Positions 42,152-51,105 of a stretch of DNA of 57,012 bases are shown piece by piece. Positions within the stretch are counted from its first letter, which is position 1; the number at the start of each line of letters is the position of its first letter. Origin of the DNA: Bacillota bacterium (GTDB taxonomy: Bacteria > Bacillota > Clostridia > Acetivibrionales > DTU013). The notes under the pieces are model-generated. The model saw only the letters and a program-made list of their open reading frames with translations. It made no database searches and was not told the DNA's origin. The stretch covers positions 1 through 57,012 of the forward strand of contig JAEYON010000151.1 in NCBI GenBank assembly GCA_023411645.1, read 5' to 3'. A program made the position numbers and the translations under genes.

Positions 42152-42652
42152 TTGGTAAAGCTTTATGAAATAAGCCGACGGTTTTCAATGCTGAACCTGT
42201 TGAGGCGAATTGAGCTTCACAGGGTTGCAGCTGATGTTGGATTACATCTGGGGCAGTTGCCGGTGATGGAATATATCATCCGGAATGACGGCTGTACCCA
42301 GGTAGAAATTGCAGATACGCTAAAGGTCACGCCTGCATCAATAGCCATTTCAACCAAACGTCTGCAAAAGGCCGGTCTGATACAGAAGAAGACGGATGAG
42401 ACCAATCTTCGCTGTAATAAACTTTCAGCAACAGAAAAGGGAATTGAACTGTCGCAAAACTGCCGAGACCGCTTCAATAAGTTTGATAATAAGCTGTTTG
42501 CGGGTTTTTCCGACCAGGAACTATTGGTAATGAAAGACCATTTAGACAGGCTTATCAAAAATATTGCAGATGGTCATGATGCGGACATTGGCTTGTTTGC
42601 ATTTGTTGCGTTGGAAAATAAAATCGAAAGAGCAAATATGAAAAAGAGGTAA
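42152..42652 (+). CDS. MarR-family transcriptional regulator
   Basis: 166 residues from a TTG at 42152 six bases after AGGTG. Winged helix: NDGCTQVEIADTLKVTPASI, then TKRLQKAGLIQKK and a wing (TNLRCNKLSATEKG). The dimerising helices are at both ends. It precedes two ABC exporter half-genes by one base and probably represses its own operon via the palindrome at 42088. Confidence 0.9.
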   Translation: MVKLYEISRRFSMLNLLRRIELHRVAADVGLHLGQLPVMEYIIRNDGCTQVEIADTLKVTPASIAISTKRLQKAGLIQKKTDETNLRCNKLSATEKGIELSQNCRDRFNKFDNKLFAGFSDQELLVMKDHLDRLIKNIADGHDADIGLFAFVALENKIERANMKKR

Positions 42653-42653
42653 G

Positions 42654-44387
42654 ATGAATATGATTAAAAAGCTTCTCCCGTGTCTGGGCAAATACAAGCT
42701 TCATGCGGTTTTAGCACCGGTCACTGTCATTCTCGAGGTGTTGCTGGAAATATTAATCCCATTTTTAATGGCGAAGATTATTGATGTCGGAATAAAAAAT
42801 ATGGATGTTGCTTATGTTGTAAAGATTGGCGGCCTTATGGTGCTGATGGCGATGCTTTCGCTTCTTTTCGGCGCACTGTCCGGCAGATTTGCGGCTGTGG
42901 CTGCAACAGGCTTTGCCAAAGGAATCCGGAAAAAGCTGTTTTGTAAAATTCAGGATTTTTCTTTCGCCAATATTGATAAATTCAGTACGGCCTCACTGGT
43001 GACAAGGCTTACGACTGACGTTACCAATACGCAAACAGCATTCATGATGATGATACGAATTCTTGTTCGTGCACCTATCATGCTTATCAGTGCCACCAGT
43101 ATGGCAATATCGATAAACAGACAGCTATCTTTAATCTTTTTTGTAGCGATCCCAATATTGGGTACAGGTTTTACTCTTATCGGTGCCAAAGCGTTCCCGT
43201 ATTTTCGCAGGCTCCTTGGGAAAGTCGATTCCATGAATTCCACCATACAGGAAAATTTGATTGGTATACGGGTGGTAAAGGCATTTGTCAGGAAAGACTA
43301 TGAAAATGAAAATTTTATAGAGGCCGCAACTGCTTTGAAGGATGCCCAGAAGAAAGCAGAGAAGCTCCTCATCCTGAACATGCCCATGATGATGTTTACC
43401 ATGAATGCATGTATGATTGCGATCGTCTGGTTTGGCGGTCATTTCATCATCGATGGAAGTATGCAGGCCGGAGAGTTTTTCAGCTACATCACGTACATAT
43501 CACAGGTGCTAATTTCATTGATGATGATGACCTTTATCTTTGTTGGGATTATAATGTCCAAGGCCTCAATTGGGCGAATCATTGAGGTGCTTGATGAGCA
43601 GCCGGATATCAACGATAATCTTGCGGACAGTGAACTAAATGTTGAGGACGGATCTATTTGTTTTGAAAAGGTTTGCTTCAGCTATGCAAAGAAAGGTGAT
43701 AATCTGACACTTACGGACGTTGACTTAAAAATCAATCCGGGCGAAACTGTCGGAATCATTGGCGGTACCGGTTCGGCAAAAACAACGCTGGTTCAGCTAA
43801 TACCGCGGTTATATGATGTATTTTCAGGCCGTATACTGGTTGGAGGCCATGATGTAAGAGATTACAAGATCGAAACACTGCGTGATGCGGTAGCGATGGT
43901 GCTCCAGAAAAATGTACTGTTCTCGGGAACGATTAAAGCAAACCTGAAATGGGGCAATGAAAATGCAACAGACGAAGAAATTGAGGAGGCATGCAAAGCA
44001 GCTCAAGCGCATGATTTTATTATGTCATTCCCGAACGGATATGATACAGATCTGGGGCAGGGCGGGGTGAACGTATCGGGGGGGCAGAAGCAAAGGCTCT
44101 GTATCGCAAGGGCGCTTTTGAAGAAGCCAAAGGTCATAATACTCGATGACAGCACCAGCGCGGTGGATACAGCAACAGACAGCAAGATACGCAAGGCGTT
44201 CAGAGAAAATCTGAAAGGTACGACGACGATTATTATTGCACAGCGTATTGCCTCAGTCATTGAAGCGGATAAAATCATTGTTCTAAATGATGGCCGTGTT
44301 CATGCGGTTGGTACGCATGAAGAGCTGATGGCAGGCAGCGAGATATATCGCGAGGTTTATGAATCGCAACAGAAGGGGGTAGCGTAA
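42654..44387 (+). CDS. ABC exporter half-transporter A (degenerate catalytic site)
   Basis: 577 residues; ATG at 42654 (or 42660) after AAGAGGT. Six-helix membrane domain then an ATPase domain with Walker A GGTGSAKTT, signature NVSGGQKQR and Walker B ILDDSTSAVDT. The residue after Walker B is Asp rather than the catalytic Glu, as in one half of heterodimeric exporters of the BmrCD/TM287-288 kind. Directly abuts its partner at 44388. Likely drug or lipid export. Confidence 0.92.
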   Translation: MNMIKKLLPCLGKYKLHAVLAPVTVILEVLLEILIPFLMAKIIDVGIKNMDVAYVVKIGGLMVLMAMLSLLFGALSGRFAAVAATGFAKGIRKKLFCKIQDFSFANIDKFSTASLVTRLTTDVTNTQTAFMMMIRILVRAPIMLISATSMAISINRQLSLIFFVAIPILGTGFTLIGAKAFPYFRRLLGKVDSMNSTIQENLIGIRVVKAFVRKDYENENFIEAATALKDAQKKAEKLLILNMPMMMFTMNACMIAIVWFGGHFIIDGSMQAGEFFSYITYISQVLISLMMMTFIFVGIIMSKASIGRIIEVLDEQPDINDNLADSELNVEDGSICFEKVCFSYAKKGDNLTLTDVDLKINPGETVGIIGGTGSAKTTLVQLIPRLYDVFSGRILVGGHDVRDYKIETLRDAVAMVLQKNVLFSGTIKANLKWGNENATDEEIEEACKAAQAHDFIMSFPNGYDTDLGQGGVNVSGGQKQRLCIARALLKKPKVIILDDSTSAVDTATDSKIRKAFRENLKGTTTIIIAQRIASVIEADKIIVLNDGRVHAVGTHEELMAGSEIYREVYESQQKGVA

Positions 44388-46310
44388 ATGGCTGATACTA
44401 ATCAGAAGCAAACCAGAGAAGTGCCTGATAGCCGCCATGGCACAAAGGTGAAGGAAAAGCCGAAAAATGTGAAAAGGACGCTGGGCAGGATATTGGCGTA
44501 TGTGTTTGAATATAAAATCCAGCTCTTCTTTGTTGTGATCGCCATCATCGGCAGCTCATTGTCGAGCGTTGCCGGGACATACTTTTTGAAGCCAATTATC
44601 AATGACTATATTATTCCTCTTGTCGGGCAGAAGAATCCCGATCTGTCAGGATTTATATCAATGCTTTCTGTGATGGCGGGCATTTACCTGTTCGGAGTAT
44701 TCTGCGCGTATTTATATAACCGTCTGATGCTGAACGTATCGACCGGAACATTGAGAAAGATAAGGATAGACCTGTTCACACATATGCAGGAGCTGCCCGT
44801 CAAATATTTCGATACGCACACCCACGGTGAATTGATGAGCCGCTTTACAAACGATGTGGATGCGTTGCGCGAGATGATTTCTCAAGGGATTCCTCAACTG
44901 ATCTCATCAGCAATCACCGTGACAGGTGTGTTTATTATGATGGTTGTACTAAGCCCCGTTCTGACGCTTCTTGTGATTGGCATGTTTTTTATCATTATTA
45001 TGTCGATCAAAAAAATTGGTGGTAACAGTGCAAAATTCTTTATAAGACAGCAGAAGGAGCTTGGAAGGGTAAACGGGTATATTGAGGAAATGATAGAAGG
45101 GCAGAAGGTTGTAAAAGTTTTCAACTATGAGGAGCGTGTAAAAACCGAGTTTGACAAAATGAACGAGGAGTTGTTTGAGGCTGCCGCAAGCGCCCATACC
45201 TTCGCAAATATATTGATGCCGGTCATGGGAAATCTGTCTTATGCCCATTATGCGCTTACGGCGGCAGCCGGAGCTATACTGGCCATTAATGGTTTCATGG
45301 ATATCGGAACCATCGGCTCATTTTTACAGTATACGCGCTCATTTTCACATCCCATCACAACGATATCGCAGCAACTAAACTCCGTTCTTACTGCTCTTGC
45401 AGGTGCTGAGAGGGTTTTCAACCTGTTGGATGAGAAAACTGAAACGGATGATGGCACAGTGACGCTGATAAATGCAATTAAGGATGACCTGGGTAATCTG
45501 ACTCAAACAGATCATCATACCGGTGTATGGGCCTGGAAAGTTCCGTGTCAGGATGGCACTGTTACCTATACTGAGGTTCGCGGCGATGTGCGCTTTGAGG
45601 ATGTGACCTTCGGTTATGAACCAGGGCAGACAGTTTTGGACGGGATCAGCCTGTACGCAAAGCCCGGACAGAAGATCGCATTTGTAGGCTCGACTGGTGC
45701 GGGAAAGACTACAATTACTAATCTGATAAACCGTTTTTACGATGTACCCGACGGGAAAATACTTTATGACGGGATTAATATCAATAGAATTAAAAAAGAT
45801 GATCTGAGAAAATCCCTGGGCATGGTGCTGCAAGATACCCACCTGTTTACCGGAACTGTTATGGATAACATTCGCTACGGAAGGCTTGAAGCAACCGATG
45901 AAGAGGTCATTGCTGCTGCGAAGCTGGCCAATGCCCACTTCTTTATAAGTCATTTGCCTCAGGGCTACCAGACGGTACTGACCGCGGACGGAGCAAATCT
46001 AAGCCAGGGACAGCGCCAACTGATCGCCATTGCAAGAGCAGCTGTGGCTGATCCGCCGGTTCTGATCCTGGATGAGGCTACAAGCTCTATCGATACCCGC
46101 ACAGAAGCGTTGATTGAGAAGGGCATGGATACGCTGATGGAGGACAGAACCGTATTTGTCATCGCTCACAGACTTTCCACCGTCCGCAACTCTAATGCAA
46201 TAATGGTGCTGGAGAACGGAAAAATAATCGAACGCGGCGACCATGACGACCTGATCGAGCAACAAGGCAAGTATTACCAGCTATACACAGGCATGTTTGA
46301 ATTGGCTTAG
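44388..46310 (+). CDS. ABC exporter half-transporter B (catalytic)
   Basis: 640 residues; ATG at 44388 immediately after the previous stop with GGGGG nine bases before. Longer, charged N-terminus (~35 residues), six membrane helices, an extra ~50-residue segment between the membrane and ATPase domains (VTLINAIKDDLGNLTQTDHH region), Walker A GSTGAGKTT, signature NLSQGQRQL and Walker B ILDEATSSID with the catalytic Glu. Partner of the degenerate half to form the heterodimer. Regulated through the MarR gene ahead. Confidence 0.93.
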   Translation: MADTNQKQTREVPDSRHGTKVKEKPKNVKRTLGRILAYVFEYKIQLFFVVIAIIGSSLSSVAGTYFLKPIINDYIIPLVGQKNPDLSGFISMLSVMAGIYLFGVFCAYLYNRLMLNVSTGTLRKIRIDLFTHMQELPVKYFDTHTHGELMSRFTNDVDALREMISQGIPQLISSAITVTGVFIMMVVLSPVLTLLVIGMFFIIIMSIKKIGGNSAKFFIRQQKELGRVNGYIEEMIEGQKVVKVFNYEERVKTEFDKMNEELFEAAASAHTFANILMPVMGNLSYAHYALTAAAGAILAINGFMDIGTIGSFLQYTRSFSHPITTISQQLNSVLTALAGAERVFNLLDEKTETDDGTVTLINAIKDDLGNLTQTDHHTGVWAWKVPCQDGTVTYTEVRGDVRFEDVTFGYEPGQTVLDGISLYAKPGQKIAFVGSTGAGKTTITNLINRFYDVPDGKILYDGININRIKKDDLRKSLGMVLQDTHLFTGTVMDNIRYGRLEATDEEVIAAAKLANAHFFISHLPQGYQTVLTADGANLSQGQRQLIAIARAAVADPPVLILDEATSSIDTRTEALIEKGMDTLMEDRTVFVIAHRLSTVRNSNAIMVLENGKIIERGDHDDLIEQQGKYYQLYTGMFELA

Positions 46311-46380
46311 TTACTATTCAGACCACCATAGATATTGTACAATAAGCGGAAAAAAAAGCCAAGTCTAAAGTGCCTAAAGC

Positions 46381-46584
46381 TTCAACGACACCAATAAGTG
46401 TTAGGAATAGCTTCGTAATGCACCCGGAGAAAACAGAAGTAGACAGTGAAATGTACACGATGTACATTTCAGGCGCGTCTGAGTCCATGGATGGCGAATA
46501 AGCGCCGACTGCACCACAAGTTTTTCGCCGCTTTGGTGTATAGAAGCTATTCCTTAGTGCCCTAACAGACACCACGTCGTTTGA
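46381..46584. repeat. Long imperfect palindromic element, family C
   Basis: Left arm 46381-46424 (CAACGACACC...GTTAGGAATAGCTTC..GCACC) is matched in reverse by 46535-46584 (GGTGTATAGAAGCTATTCCTTAG...GACACCACGTCGTTTG). The interior has a perfect small palindrome TGAAATGTACA-CGA-TGTACATTTCA at 46447-46471. No ORF. It fills most of the gap before the infC promoter, like the elements beside priA but with a different sequence. Confidence 0.7.
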
Positions 46585-46597
46585 GTGGCGCCTTTTC

Positions 46598-46623
46598 ACC
46601 GATTTTGGGCGGTCAAAATCGGT
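46598..46623. repeat. Inverted repeat after element C
   Basis: ACCGATTTTG and CAAAATCGGT with loop GGCGGT, perfect ten-base arms. No T-tract; purpose unclear, perhaps a weak terminator for the ABC operon or part of the element. Confidence 0.55.
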
Positions 46624-46677
46624 AATAAATAAAGATAAATAACGCTTACATCGCAAAAAGAATCTTATTTTTTGTGC

Positions 46678-46706
46678 TTGACAGATGGTTCGGGTTTTGC
46701 TATGAT
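46678..46706 (+). promoter_or_regulatory. Sigma-A promoter of infC-rpmI-rplT
   Basis: Consensus TTGACA (46678-46683), 17-base spacer, TATGAT (46701-46706). Transcription should begin near 46713, giving a ~174-base leader. Confidence 0.85.
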
Positions 46707-46712
46707 TATTCA

Positions 46713-46886
46713 GTAAAAATAAAGAAGAAGTCATCCGCTTCTCACCTTACGGAATTGTCTGATAGGGTCAATAGTACAGGAAATCATGATTTTACCTTGC
46801 TATGTTGGTGGATTGACAGTCTTCTGTGAATCCACTTTTTATTTTCAGCAGTAGTTGATGCACTAGATTATCGGAGGTGTGTAGTT
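46713..46886 (+). promoter_or_regulatory. infC operon leader (L20-leader-like) with attenuator
   Basis: The untranslated leader contains CCGCTTCTCACC-type sequence near 46735 and ends with a terminator hairpin (46808-46845) before the infC ribosome site. In Firmicutes ribosomal protein L20 represses this operon by binding such a leader and favouring termination. Assignment rests on position and architecture, not on a covariance search. Confidence 0.6.
46808..46845 (+). terminator. Attenuator terminator in the infC leader
   Basis: GTGGATT (46808-46814) pairs with AATCCAC (46829-46835), with inner CAG/CTG pairing, followed by TTTTTATTTT. It would stop transcription before infC. Confidence 0.8.
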
Positions 46887-47402
46887 ATAAGCAGCAGGAA
46901 TGATTTGATGATCAATGAGGAGATCAGGGATAAGGAAGTGCGCGTGATTGATTCCGACGGCTCAATGCTTGGCATCATGCAGATAGCGGATGCACAGAAT
47001 CTCGCGGTTGCAAAAAATCTTGACCTTGTCAAGATTGCTCCCCAGGCCGTACCGCCTGTATGCAAGATCATGGATTACGGGAAGTATATGTTCGAGCTTG
47101 CGAAAAAGGAGAAGGAAGCCAAAAAAAATCAAAAGATCATCAGCATGAAAGAGGTTTGGATCAAGCCGACGATTGAGGAACATGACTTCGAATTTAAGGC
47201 AAAGAATGCATTTAAATTCCTAAAGGATGGGGATAAGGTAAAGGTCAGCGTCCGATTCAGAGGCAGGGAAATGAACTACACCTCACTGGGCGAAAAGGTG
47301 CTAATCAAGTTTGCTCAAGCAGTCGAGGAAGTGGGTACAGTGGAGAGAAAACCGAAGCTGGAAGGCAGGAGTATGATCATGATACTCAATCCGAAGCAGT
47401 AA
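46887..47402 (+). CDS. infC: Translation initiation factor IF-3 (non-canonical ATA start)
   Basis: 171 residues if it starts at ATA 46887, which sits seven bases after GGAGGTG. The first residues would read M-S-S-R-N-D-L-M-I-N-E-E-I-R-D-K. The first ATG in frame (46908) has no ribosome site and would cut the N-terminal tail; a TTG at 46905 is no better. The family is known for rare AUU/AUA/AUC starts that IF-3 itself discriminates against, giving autoregulation. N-domain VRVIDSDGSMLGIM, linker with KKEKEAKKNQK, C-domain KVKVSVRFRGREM. First gene of infC-rpmI-rplT. Confidence 0.93.
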   Translation: MSSRNDLMINEEIRDKEVRVIDSDGSMLGIMQIADAQNLAVAKNLDLVKIAPQAVPPVCKIMDYGKYMFELAKKEKEAKKNQKIISMKEVWIKPTIEEHDFEFKAKNAFKFLKDGDKVKVSVRFRGREMNYTSLGEKVLIKFAQAVEEVGTVERKPKLEGRSMIMILNPKQ

Positions 47403-47474
47403 GGTATTTCATAAATCTTTTCAGAAATTCCGAAAGGCGTATCTGAAGACAAAAGTATAACAGGAGGGAATAAA

Positions 47475-47672
47475 ATGCCAAAAATCAAGACACACAGCGC
47501 CTCTAAAAAGAGATTTAGAATAACCGCGAATGGCAAGGTTAAGATGAATCATGCTTTCAGAAGCCACAGACTGATATCAAAAGCAAGAAAGGCAAAGAAA
47601 CAACATAGGCTCGGGGCATATGCTTCTTCTGCCAATGAAGCAACTGTAAAAATGATGATACCGTACAAGTAG
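47475..47672 (+). CDS. rpmI: 50S ribosomal protein L35
   Basis: 65 residues, ATG at 47475 with GGAGGG upstream. Starts PKIKTHSASKKRFRITANGK, the L35 signature, and is highly basic. 72 bases after infC and 70 before rplT. Confidence 0.98.
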   Translation: MPKIKTHSASKKRFRITANGKVKMNHAFRSHRLISKARKAKKQHRLGAYASSANEATVKMMIPYK

Positions 47673-47742
47673 GATAGTTAGGATGTTTAGCGCTAACGGC
47701 GCGAAATTCCATTAAAACATCCATGATAGGAGGAAGGATAAT

Positions 47743-48093
47743 ATGTCAAGAGTCAAAGGTGCATTAAGAAGACGTGCAAGGCACAAGAAGATATTGAAAC
47801 TGGCCAAAGGATATTTCGGAGGAAAGAGTAAGCTCTTTAGGATAGCGAATCAAGCAGTGATGAAGTCTCTTTCATACGCATACAGGGACAGAAAAGCAAA
47901 GAAAAGAGATTTCAGGCAGTTATGGATTTCAAGAATCAATGCGGCTGCAAGAATTAACGGCATGAGCTACAGCAGGTTTATGAACGGCTTGAAAAAAGCC
48001 GGCATCGGCCTCAACAGGAAGGTGCTCGCCGATATGGCAGTTAACGATGCACAGGGCTTTGCACAGTTGGTGGAAAGCGTAAAAAATGCCTGA
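47743..48093 (+). CDS. rplT: 50S ribosomal protein L20
   Basis: 116 residues, ATG at 47743 with AGGAGGAAGG upstream. RVKGALRRRARHKKILKLA, FGGKSKLFR and SRINAAARINGMSYSRF are L20 signatures. In Firmicutes it represses this operon through the leader. Confidence 0.98.
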   Translation: MSRVKGALRRRARHKKILKLAKGYFGGKSKLFRIANQAVMKSLSYAYRDRKAKKRDFRQLWISRINAAARINGMSYSRFMNGLKKAGIGLNRKVLADMAVNDAQGFAQLVESVKNA

Positions 48094-48114
48094 TATTCAG
48101 GCTGGATGCTAAAT

Positions 48115-48139
48115 AGGGGGCTGAGAAGCCCTCTTTTAC
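48115..48139 (+). terminator. Terminator of the infC-rpmI-rplT operon
   Basis: AGGGGGCT and AGCCCTCT pair with one G-T wobble around GAGA and are followed by TTTTACTG. 21 bases after rplT. Confidence 0.65.
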
Positions 48140-48189
48140 TGTCTATGTAGCAATTTACAACAACTACAGCCATTTGTGAAGGAGTCTGT

Positions 48190-48999
48190 ATGATCAGATT
48201 GACAGGAAATCGGAATCCGATCGTGAAAGAGGTACGGTCTCTGAAGAATAAAAGTGCAAGGACAGAGAAGAACCTCTATTTTATTGAAGGTGCCAGGTTT
48301 ACATCAGAAGCGCTGAAGGAGAATACCGACATATGCTATATCGTCCTGTCGGAAACCTTCGCTTCGGCAGATGGATCATCGGAACTGCTTGAGCAGATCA
48401 GCCATGGTCGTTTTGACTGTTATTTGCTGCCTGACGGTTTGTTTGAATCTATTTCGGACACACAAAATCCACAAGGTATTCTGGCTGTTTTAAGGCAGAA
48501 GAAAAAGCAACTGATTGATAACAATATTGCCGATGGACTGCTGGTTATTCTAGATGCAGTCAAGGATCCGGGAAACATGGGTACTATCATCAGGACTGCT
48601 GATGCGGCAGGGTGTACAGGTGTGATTATTCCGGACGGCTGTGTTGATATCTATAACCCAAAGGTGCTTCGTGCAACAATGGGCTCTGTTTTCCATGTGC
48701 CGATCTACCATTGCGCGAGTACGGCCGACGCAATAAGCTTCTCGAGAGAGAAGGGGTTTCTTATATGCGCCTCTTATCTTGAGGGGGCTGTCAGCATCTA
48801 TCAGGCTGATTTGTCAGGTAATATTGCATTAATCATCGGAAGTGAAGCTGAGGGGATCAGTGATGAAACAATCCGGAATGCCGACCTGCTGGTCAAAATA
48901 CCAATGGCAGGCAGAGCAGAGTCTCTGAACGCTTCAGCCGCTGCCGCAGTAATGCTGTTTGAGGCTATGCGCCAGCGTGAGACAAGATACCATGGCTAG
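48190..48999 (+). CDS. TrmH-family rRNA 2'-O-methyltransferase
   Basis: 269 residues, ATG at 48190 after GAAGGAG. A small substrate-binding N-terminal domain (NPIVKEVRSLKNKSARTEKN, FIEGARFTSEAL) and a SPOUT knot domain with VILDAVKDPGNMGTIIRTAD, IIGSEAEGIS and IPMAGRAESLNASAAAAVML. Conserved after rplT in clostridia; target is probably 23S rRNA, position unknown. Confidence 0.93.
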   Translation: MIRLTGNRNPIVKEVRSLKNKSARTEKNLYFIEGARFTSEALKENTDICYIVLSETFASADGSSELLEQISHGRFDCYLLPDGLFESISDTQNPQGILAVLRQKKKQLIDNNIADGLLVILDAVKDPGNMGTIIRTADAAGCTGVIIPDGCVDIYNPKVLRATMGSVFHVPIYHCASTADAISFSREKGFLICASYLEGAVSIYQADLSGNIALIIGSEAEGISDETIRNADLLVKIPMAGRAESLNASAAAAVMLFEAMRQRETRYHG

Positions 49000-49011
49000 A
49001 AGGTGTAGATG

Positions 49012-49410
49012 TTAAAAGACGTTATCAAGGAGTAACTTTTCTTTGTTGGGAATATGACCGACAAATTCTTTAAGTGCGGCCGCTTCCTGAAGTGCCGAAG
49101 CGTTATCTTTCGACCTGACCAGCGCTTGCAGGCGGAAGATGGAGACGTCAATATTATCAATTTCCTGATGATCTAACAGAGCTGACCAGATTCCCTTTGT
49201 ACCCTCCCATTGTTTAATGATATGATCAATCTGACTTTCAGCTTGTTCCCAGTTCTTCTTTTTTATGCCTTCTTCTGCTTTTTTGACGGACTGCACAATT
49301 TTTTCAGAATCTTGGAACAGTATCTGTTGTGCAAATACACCCGCTATGATAATGACGGATGAAATAACAATAATGGAGGCAATAGTTTTGATTAAGACTT
49401 TTTGCTTCAT
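49012..49410 (-). CDS. DUF4363 family protein
   Basis: 132 residues; its ATG at 49410 overlaps the DUF421 stop by four bases. One N-terminal membrane helix (IASIIVISSVIIIAGVFA), then a helical extracellular domain with alternating charges. DUF4363 proteins accompany DUF421 proteins in spore formers; role unknown. Confidence 0.82.
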   Translation of the reverse strand: MKQKVLIKTIASIIVISSVIIIAGVFAQQILFQDSEKIVQSVKKAEEGIKKKNWEQAESQIDHIIKQWEGTKGIWSALLDHQEIDNIDVSIFRLQALVRSKDNASALQEAAALKEFVGHIPNKEKLLLDNVF

Positions 49411-50129
49411 TTCCGGCTCATCTCCTTTTTTCTGCGACTTGTACTTTTCAAACCGGCAACTTGCTTGGCCTGAAGGTGAAGCTTCCCTGATGGGTCCAGG
49501 GAGGCGAACAGAATCTGTTCAGGATGATCATAGTGCTGGCTGCGCAAAGCTTGCGTCAACCATTGCCTGTCTTTGCCGATTTTGTCTAGATTATCCGAAA
49601 GGACACGTCCGTCAATAATTAAGTCCATCGGTAACCCTTCGTAGTCTGTTTTGATATCCATATCGGCAGGATTCAGCGGACGTTTTTGTGATTTTGGTAT
49701 CACGCTGAGTTGTCCGTTTGTCTCAAGGATTGCATAATCAACGTCCGCAATATTTGGATGGTTGCTGATTCTCAGTTGCTCCAAAAGATCATTAAGGGTG
49801 TACAGTTCCTTATTGAGTGAGCTTTCAATGATCTGGCCCTTTTCTATCAGGATCGTTGGTTTGCCGCAAATGATCGCTCTGGCACGCAGACTTCTTATTG
49901 ATAAAAAAGAAATGAGCAGCTGCAGGATCAACAGTGTTAATATGGGGATGATTCCATGGAGCAAGGGAATCCCGGTATTTTGCATGGGAACGGCAGCGAG
50001 ATCTGAGATCATTATGGCAATGGCAAGCTCAAAAGGCTGGAGCTGACCTATCTGCCTTTTACCCATTATTCTCATGACAACGACAACAATAGTATACAGA
50101 ATGATTGTCCTGACAAATACCACCAACAT
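49407..50129 (-). CDS. DUF421 (YetF-like) membrane protein
   Basis: 240 residues from the ATG at 50129 (GGGAG eight bases upstream). Three N-terminal membrane helices with the family signature MRIMGKRQIGQLQPFELAIA, then a cytoplasmic alpha/beta domain (IICGKPTILIEKGQI, LLEQLRISNHPNIADVDYAI, LPMDLIIDGRV). YetF-type proteins are linked to sporulation/germination; biochemical role unsettled. Coupled to DUF4363. Confidence 0.9.
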   Translation of the reverse strand: MLVVFVRTIILYTIVVVVMRIMGKRQIGQLQPFELAIAIMISDLAAVPMQNTGIPLLHGIIPILTLLILQLLISFLSIRSLRARAIICGKPTILIEKGQIIESSLNKELYTLNDLLEQLRISNHPNIADVDYAILETNGQLSVIPKSQKRPLNPADMDIKTDYEGLPMDLIIDGRVLSDNLDKIGKDRQWLTQALRSQHYDHPEQILFASLDPSGKLHLQAKQVAGLKSTSRRKKEMSRK

Positions 50130-50248
50130 TTTATTTTCTCCCTTCAATCATGTAGTTTTATTTTGCGCACTGTACAGTACGTCTATTCTGAATAATATAA
50201 TTAAATGTGGCTAAGCTAATCTAGAATACGAATAAAAGGAGGAATAAT

Positions 50249-50446
50249 ATGTCGCTTACATCAAAAGAACTGCTACTTGTGCAAGACAATATCAAAATGG
50301 CAGAGAATTCGATCAAGTTTATGCAGGCATGTGCTCAGATGGCCACGGATCCACAGGTCAAAGGCTTATGTCAAAGCATGACGAAGGAGCACCAGCAGGA
50401 TCTCCAAACATTGATCAAGCACATCAACACCACAACAGTTCAATAG
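50249..50446 (+). CDS. Small helical protein, probably spore-coat associated
   Basis: 65 residues, ATG at 50249 after AAAGGAGG. Amphipathic helices (LTSKELLLVQDNIKMAENSIKF). I do not recognise a named family, but it is 11 bases before a CotF-like gene and has a similar helical pattern. Confidence 0.75.
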   Translation: MSLTSKELLLVQDNIKMAENSIKFMQACAQMATDPQVKGLCQSMTKEHQQDLQTLIKHINTTTVQ

Positions 50447-50457
50447 GAGGAAAATAT

Positions 50458-50733
50458 ATGAATTATTTAGGTGACAAGGAAATAACCCAGACGCTGCTCA
50501 ATGAACACAAACTATGCGCATCTTCATTGACGAATCTTGTGCTTGAGAGCTCTAACCAGAGCTTGAGGAATGACGCTGCGGGTATTTTGAGCAGAACATT
50601 CCAGCATCAGGAGAACATATATGACCTGATGACGCAGAAAGGCTGGTATTCCACACAGCAAGCCAGCCAACAGGAAATTACCGCCGCTAAGCAGGATGTC
50701 GGTAAAATACAGTCCTCGATCAACATGATGTAA
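50458..50733 (+). CDS. CotF-family spore coat protein
   Basis: 91 residues, ATG at 50458 with AGGAGGAAAAT upstream. MNYLGDKEITQTLLNEHKLC at the start, and FQHQENIYDLMTQKGWY is the CotF-like signature (ferritin-like helices). Co-transcribed with the preceding small gene and closed by a perfect terminator. Confidence 0.85.
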   Translation: MNYLGDKEITQTLLNEHKLCASSLTNLVLESSNQSLRNDAAGILSRTFQHQENIYDLMTQKGWYSTQQASQQEITAAKQDVGKIQSSINMM

Positions 50734-50751
50734 TGATTCGTGAGACAAACA

Positions 50752-50789
50752 AAAAAGTTCGGCGCCCGGCGCCGAACTTTTTGTTTTTA
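50752..50789. terminator. Terminator shared by coat and SASP genes
   Basis: GTTCGGCGCC and GGCGCCGAAC around a single C, extended by A5/T5 arms and followed by GTTTTT. Works for the plus-strand coat genes and, with its A-run, for the convergent SASP gene. Confidence 0.9.
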
Positions 50790-50810
50790 TAGATTTTCAT
50801 TTGTTATTGA

Positions 50811-51014
50811 TTATTTCTTGTTGATATCGTAGTTGTTTCCGGTGTATGATTCAAATACCTTCTTAACAATATTTCCACCGATTTTGCCTGCATCCCTGGA
50901 TGCTATATCCCCGTTATATCCCTGCTTGAGGTTAACACCTACCTGATTTGCGATCTCGTACTTCATTTGATCAAATGAAGTTTTGCTTCTGCTGTTACTA
51001 TTGCTATTTGCCAT
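50811..51014 (-). CDS. Alpha/beta-type small acid-soluble spore protein
   Basis: 67 residues, ATG at 51014 with GGAGGTGATA upstream. FDQMKYEIANQVGVNLKQGYNGDIASRDAGKIGG carries the GPR protease site (YEIA) and DNA-binding helices of the family. It coats spore DNA. The strongest single sign that the organism sporulates. Confidence 0.93.
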   Translation of the reverse strand: MANSNSNSRSKTSFDQMKYEIANQVGVNLKQGYNGDIASRDAGKIGGNIVKKVFESYTGNNYDINKK

Positions 51015-51105
51015 TTTATCACCTCCTCAATAACTATTGTGTCAAAAAAGCAGGTGATTATAACTTGTAAGATTTGGGTAATTGAATGGATCTGAGTTAC
51101 CTGAT

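Noticed and set aside
43760..43790. Broken Walker A (GSAKTT instead of GSGKTT) in the first ABC half-gene
   Set aside because: This form is usual in the degenerate half of heterodimeric exporters, together with the Asp after Walker B; not a decay sign.
46907..46910. ATG at 46908 as the infC start
   Set aside because: No Shine-Dalgarno at proper spacing; the ATA at 46887 is ideally spaced and restores the IF-3 N-terminus.
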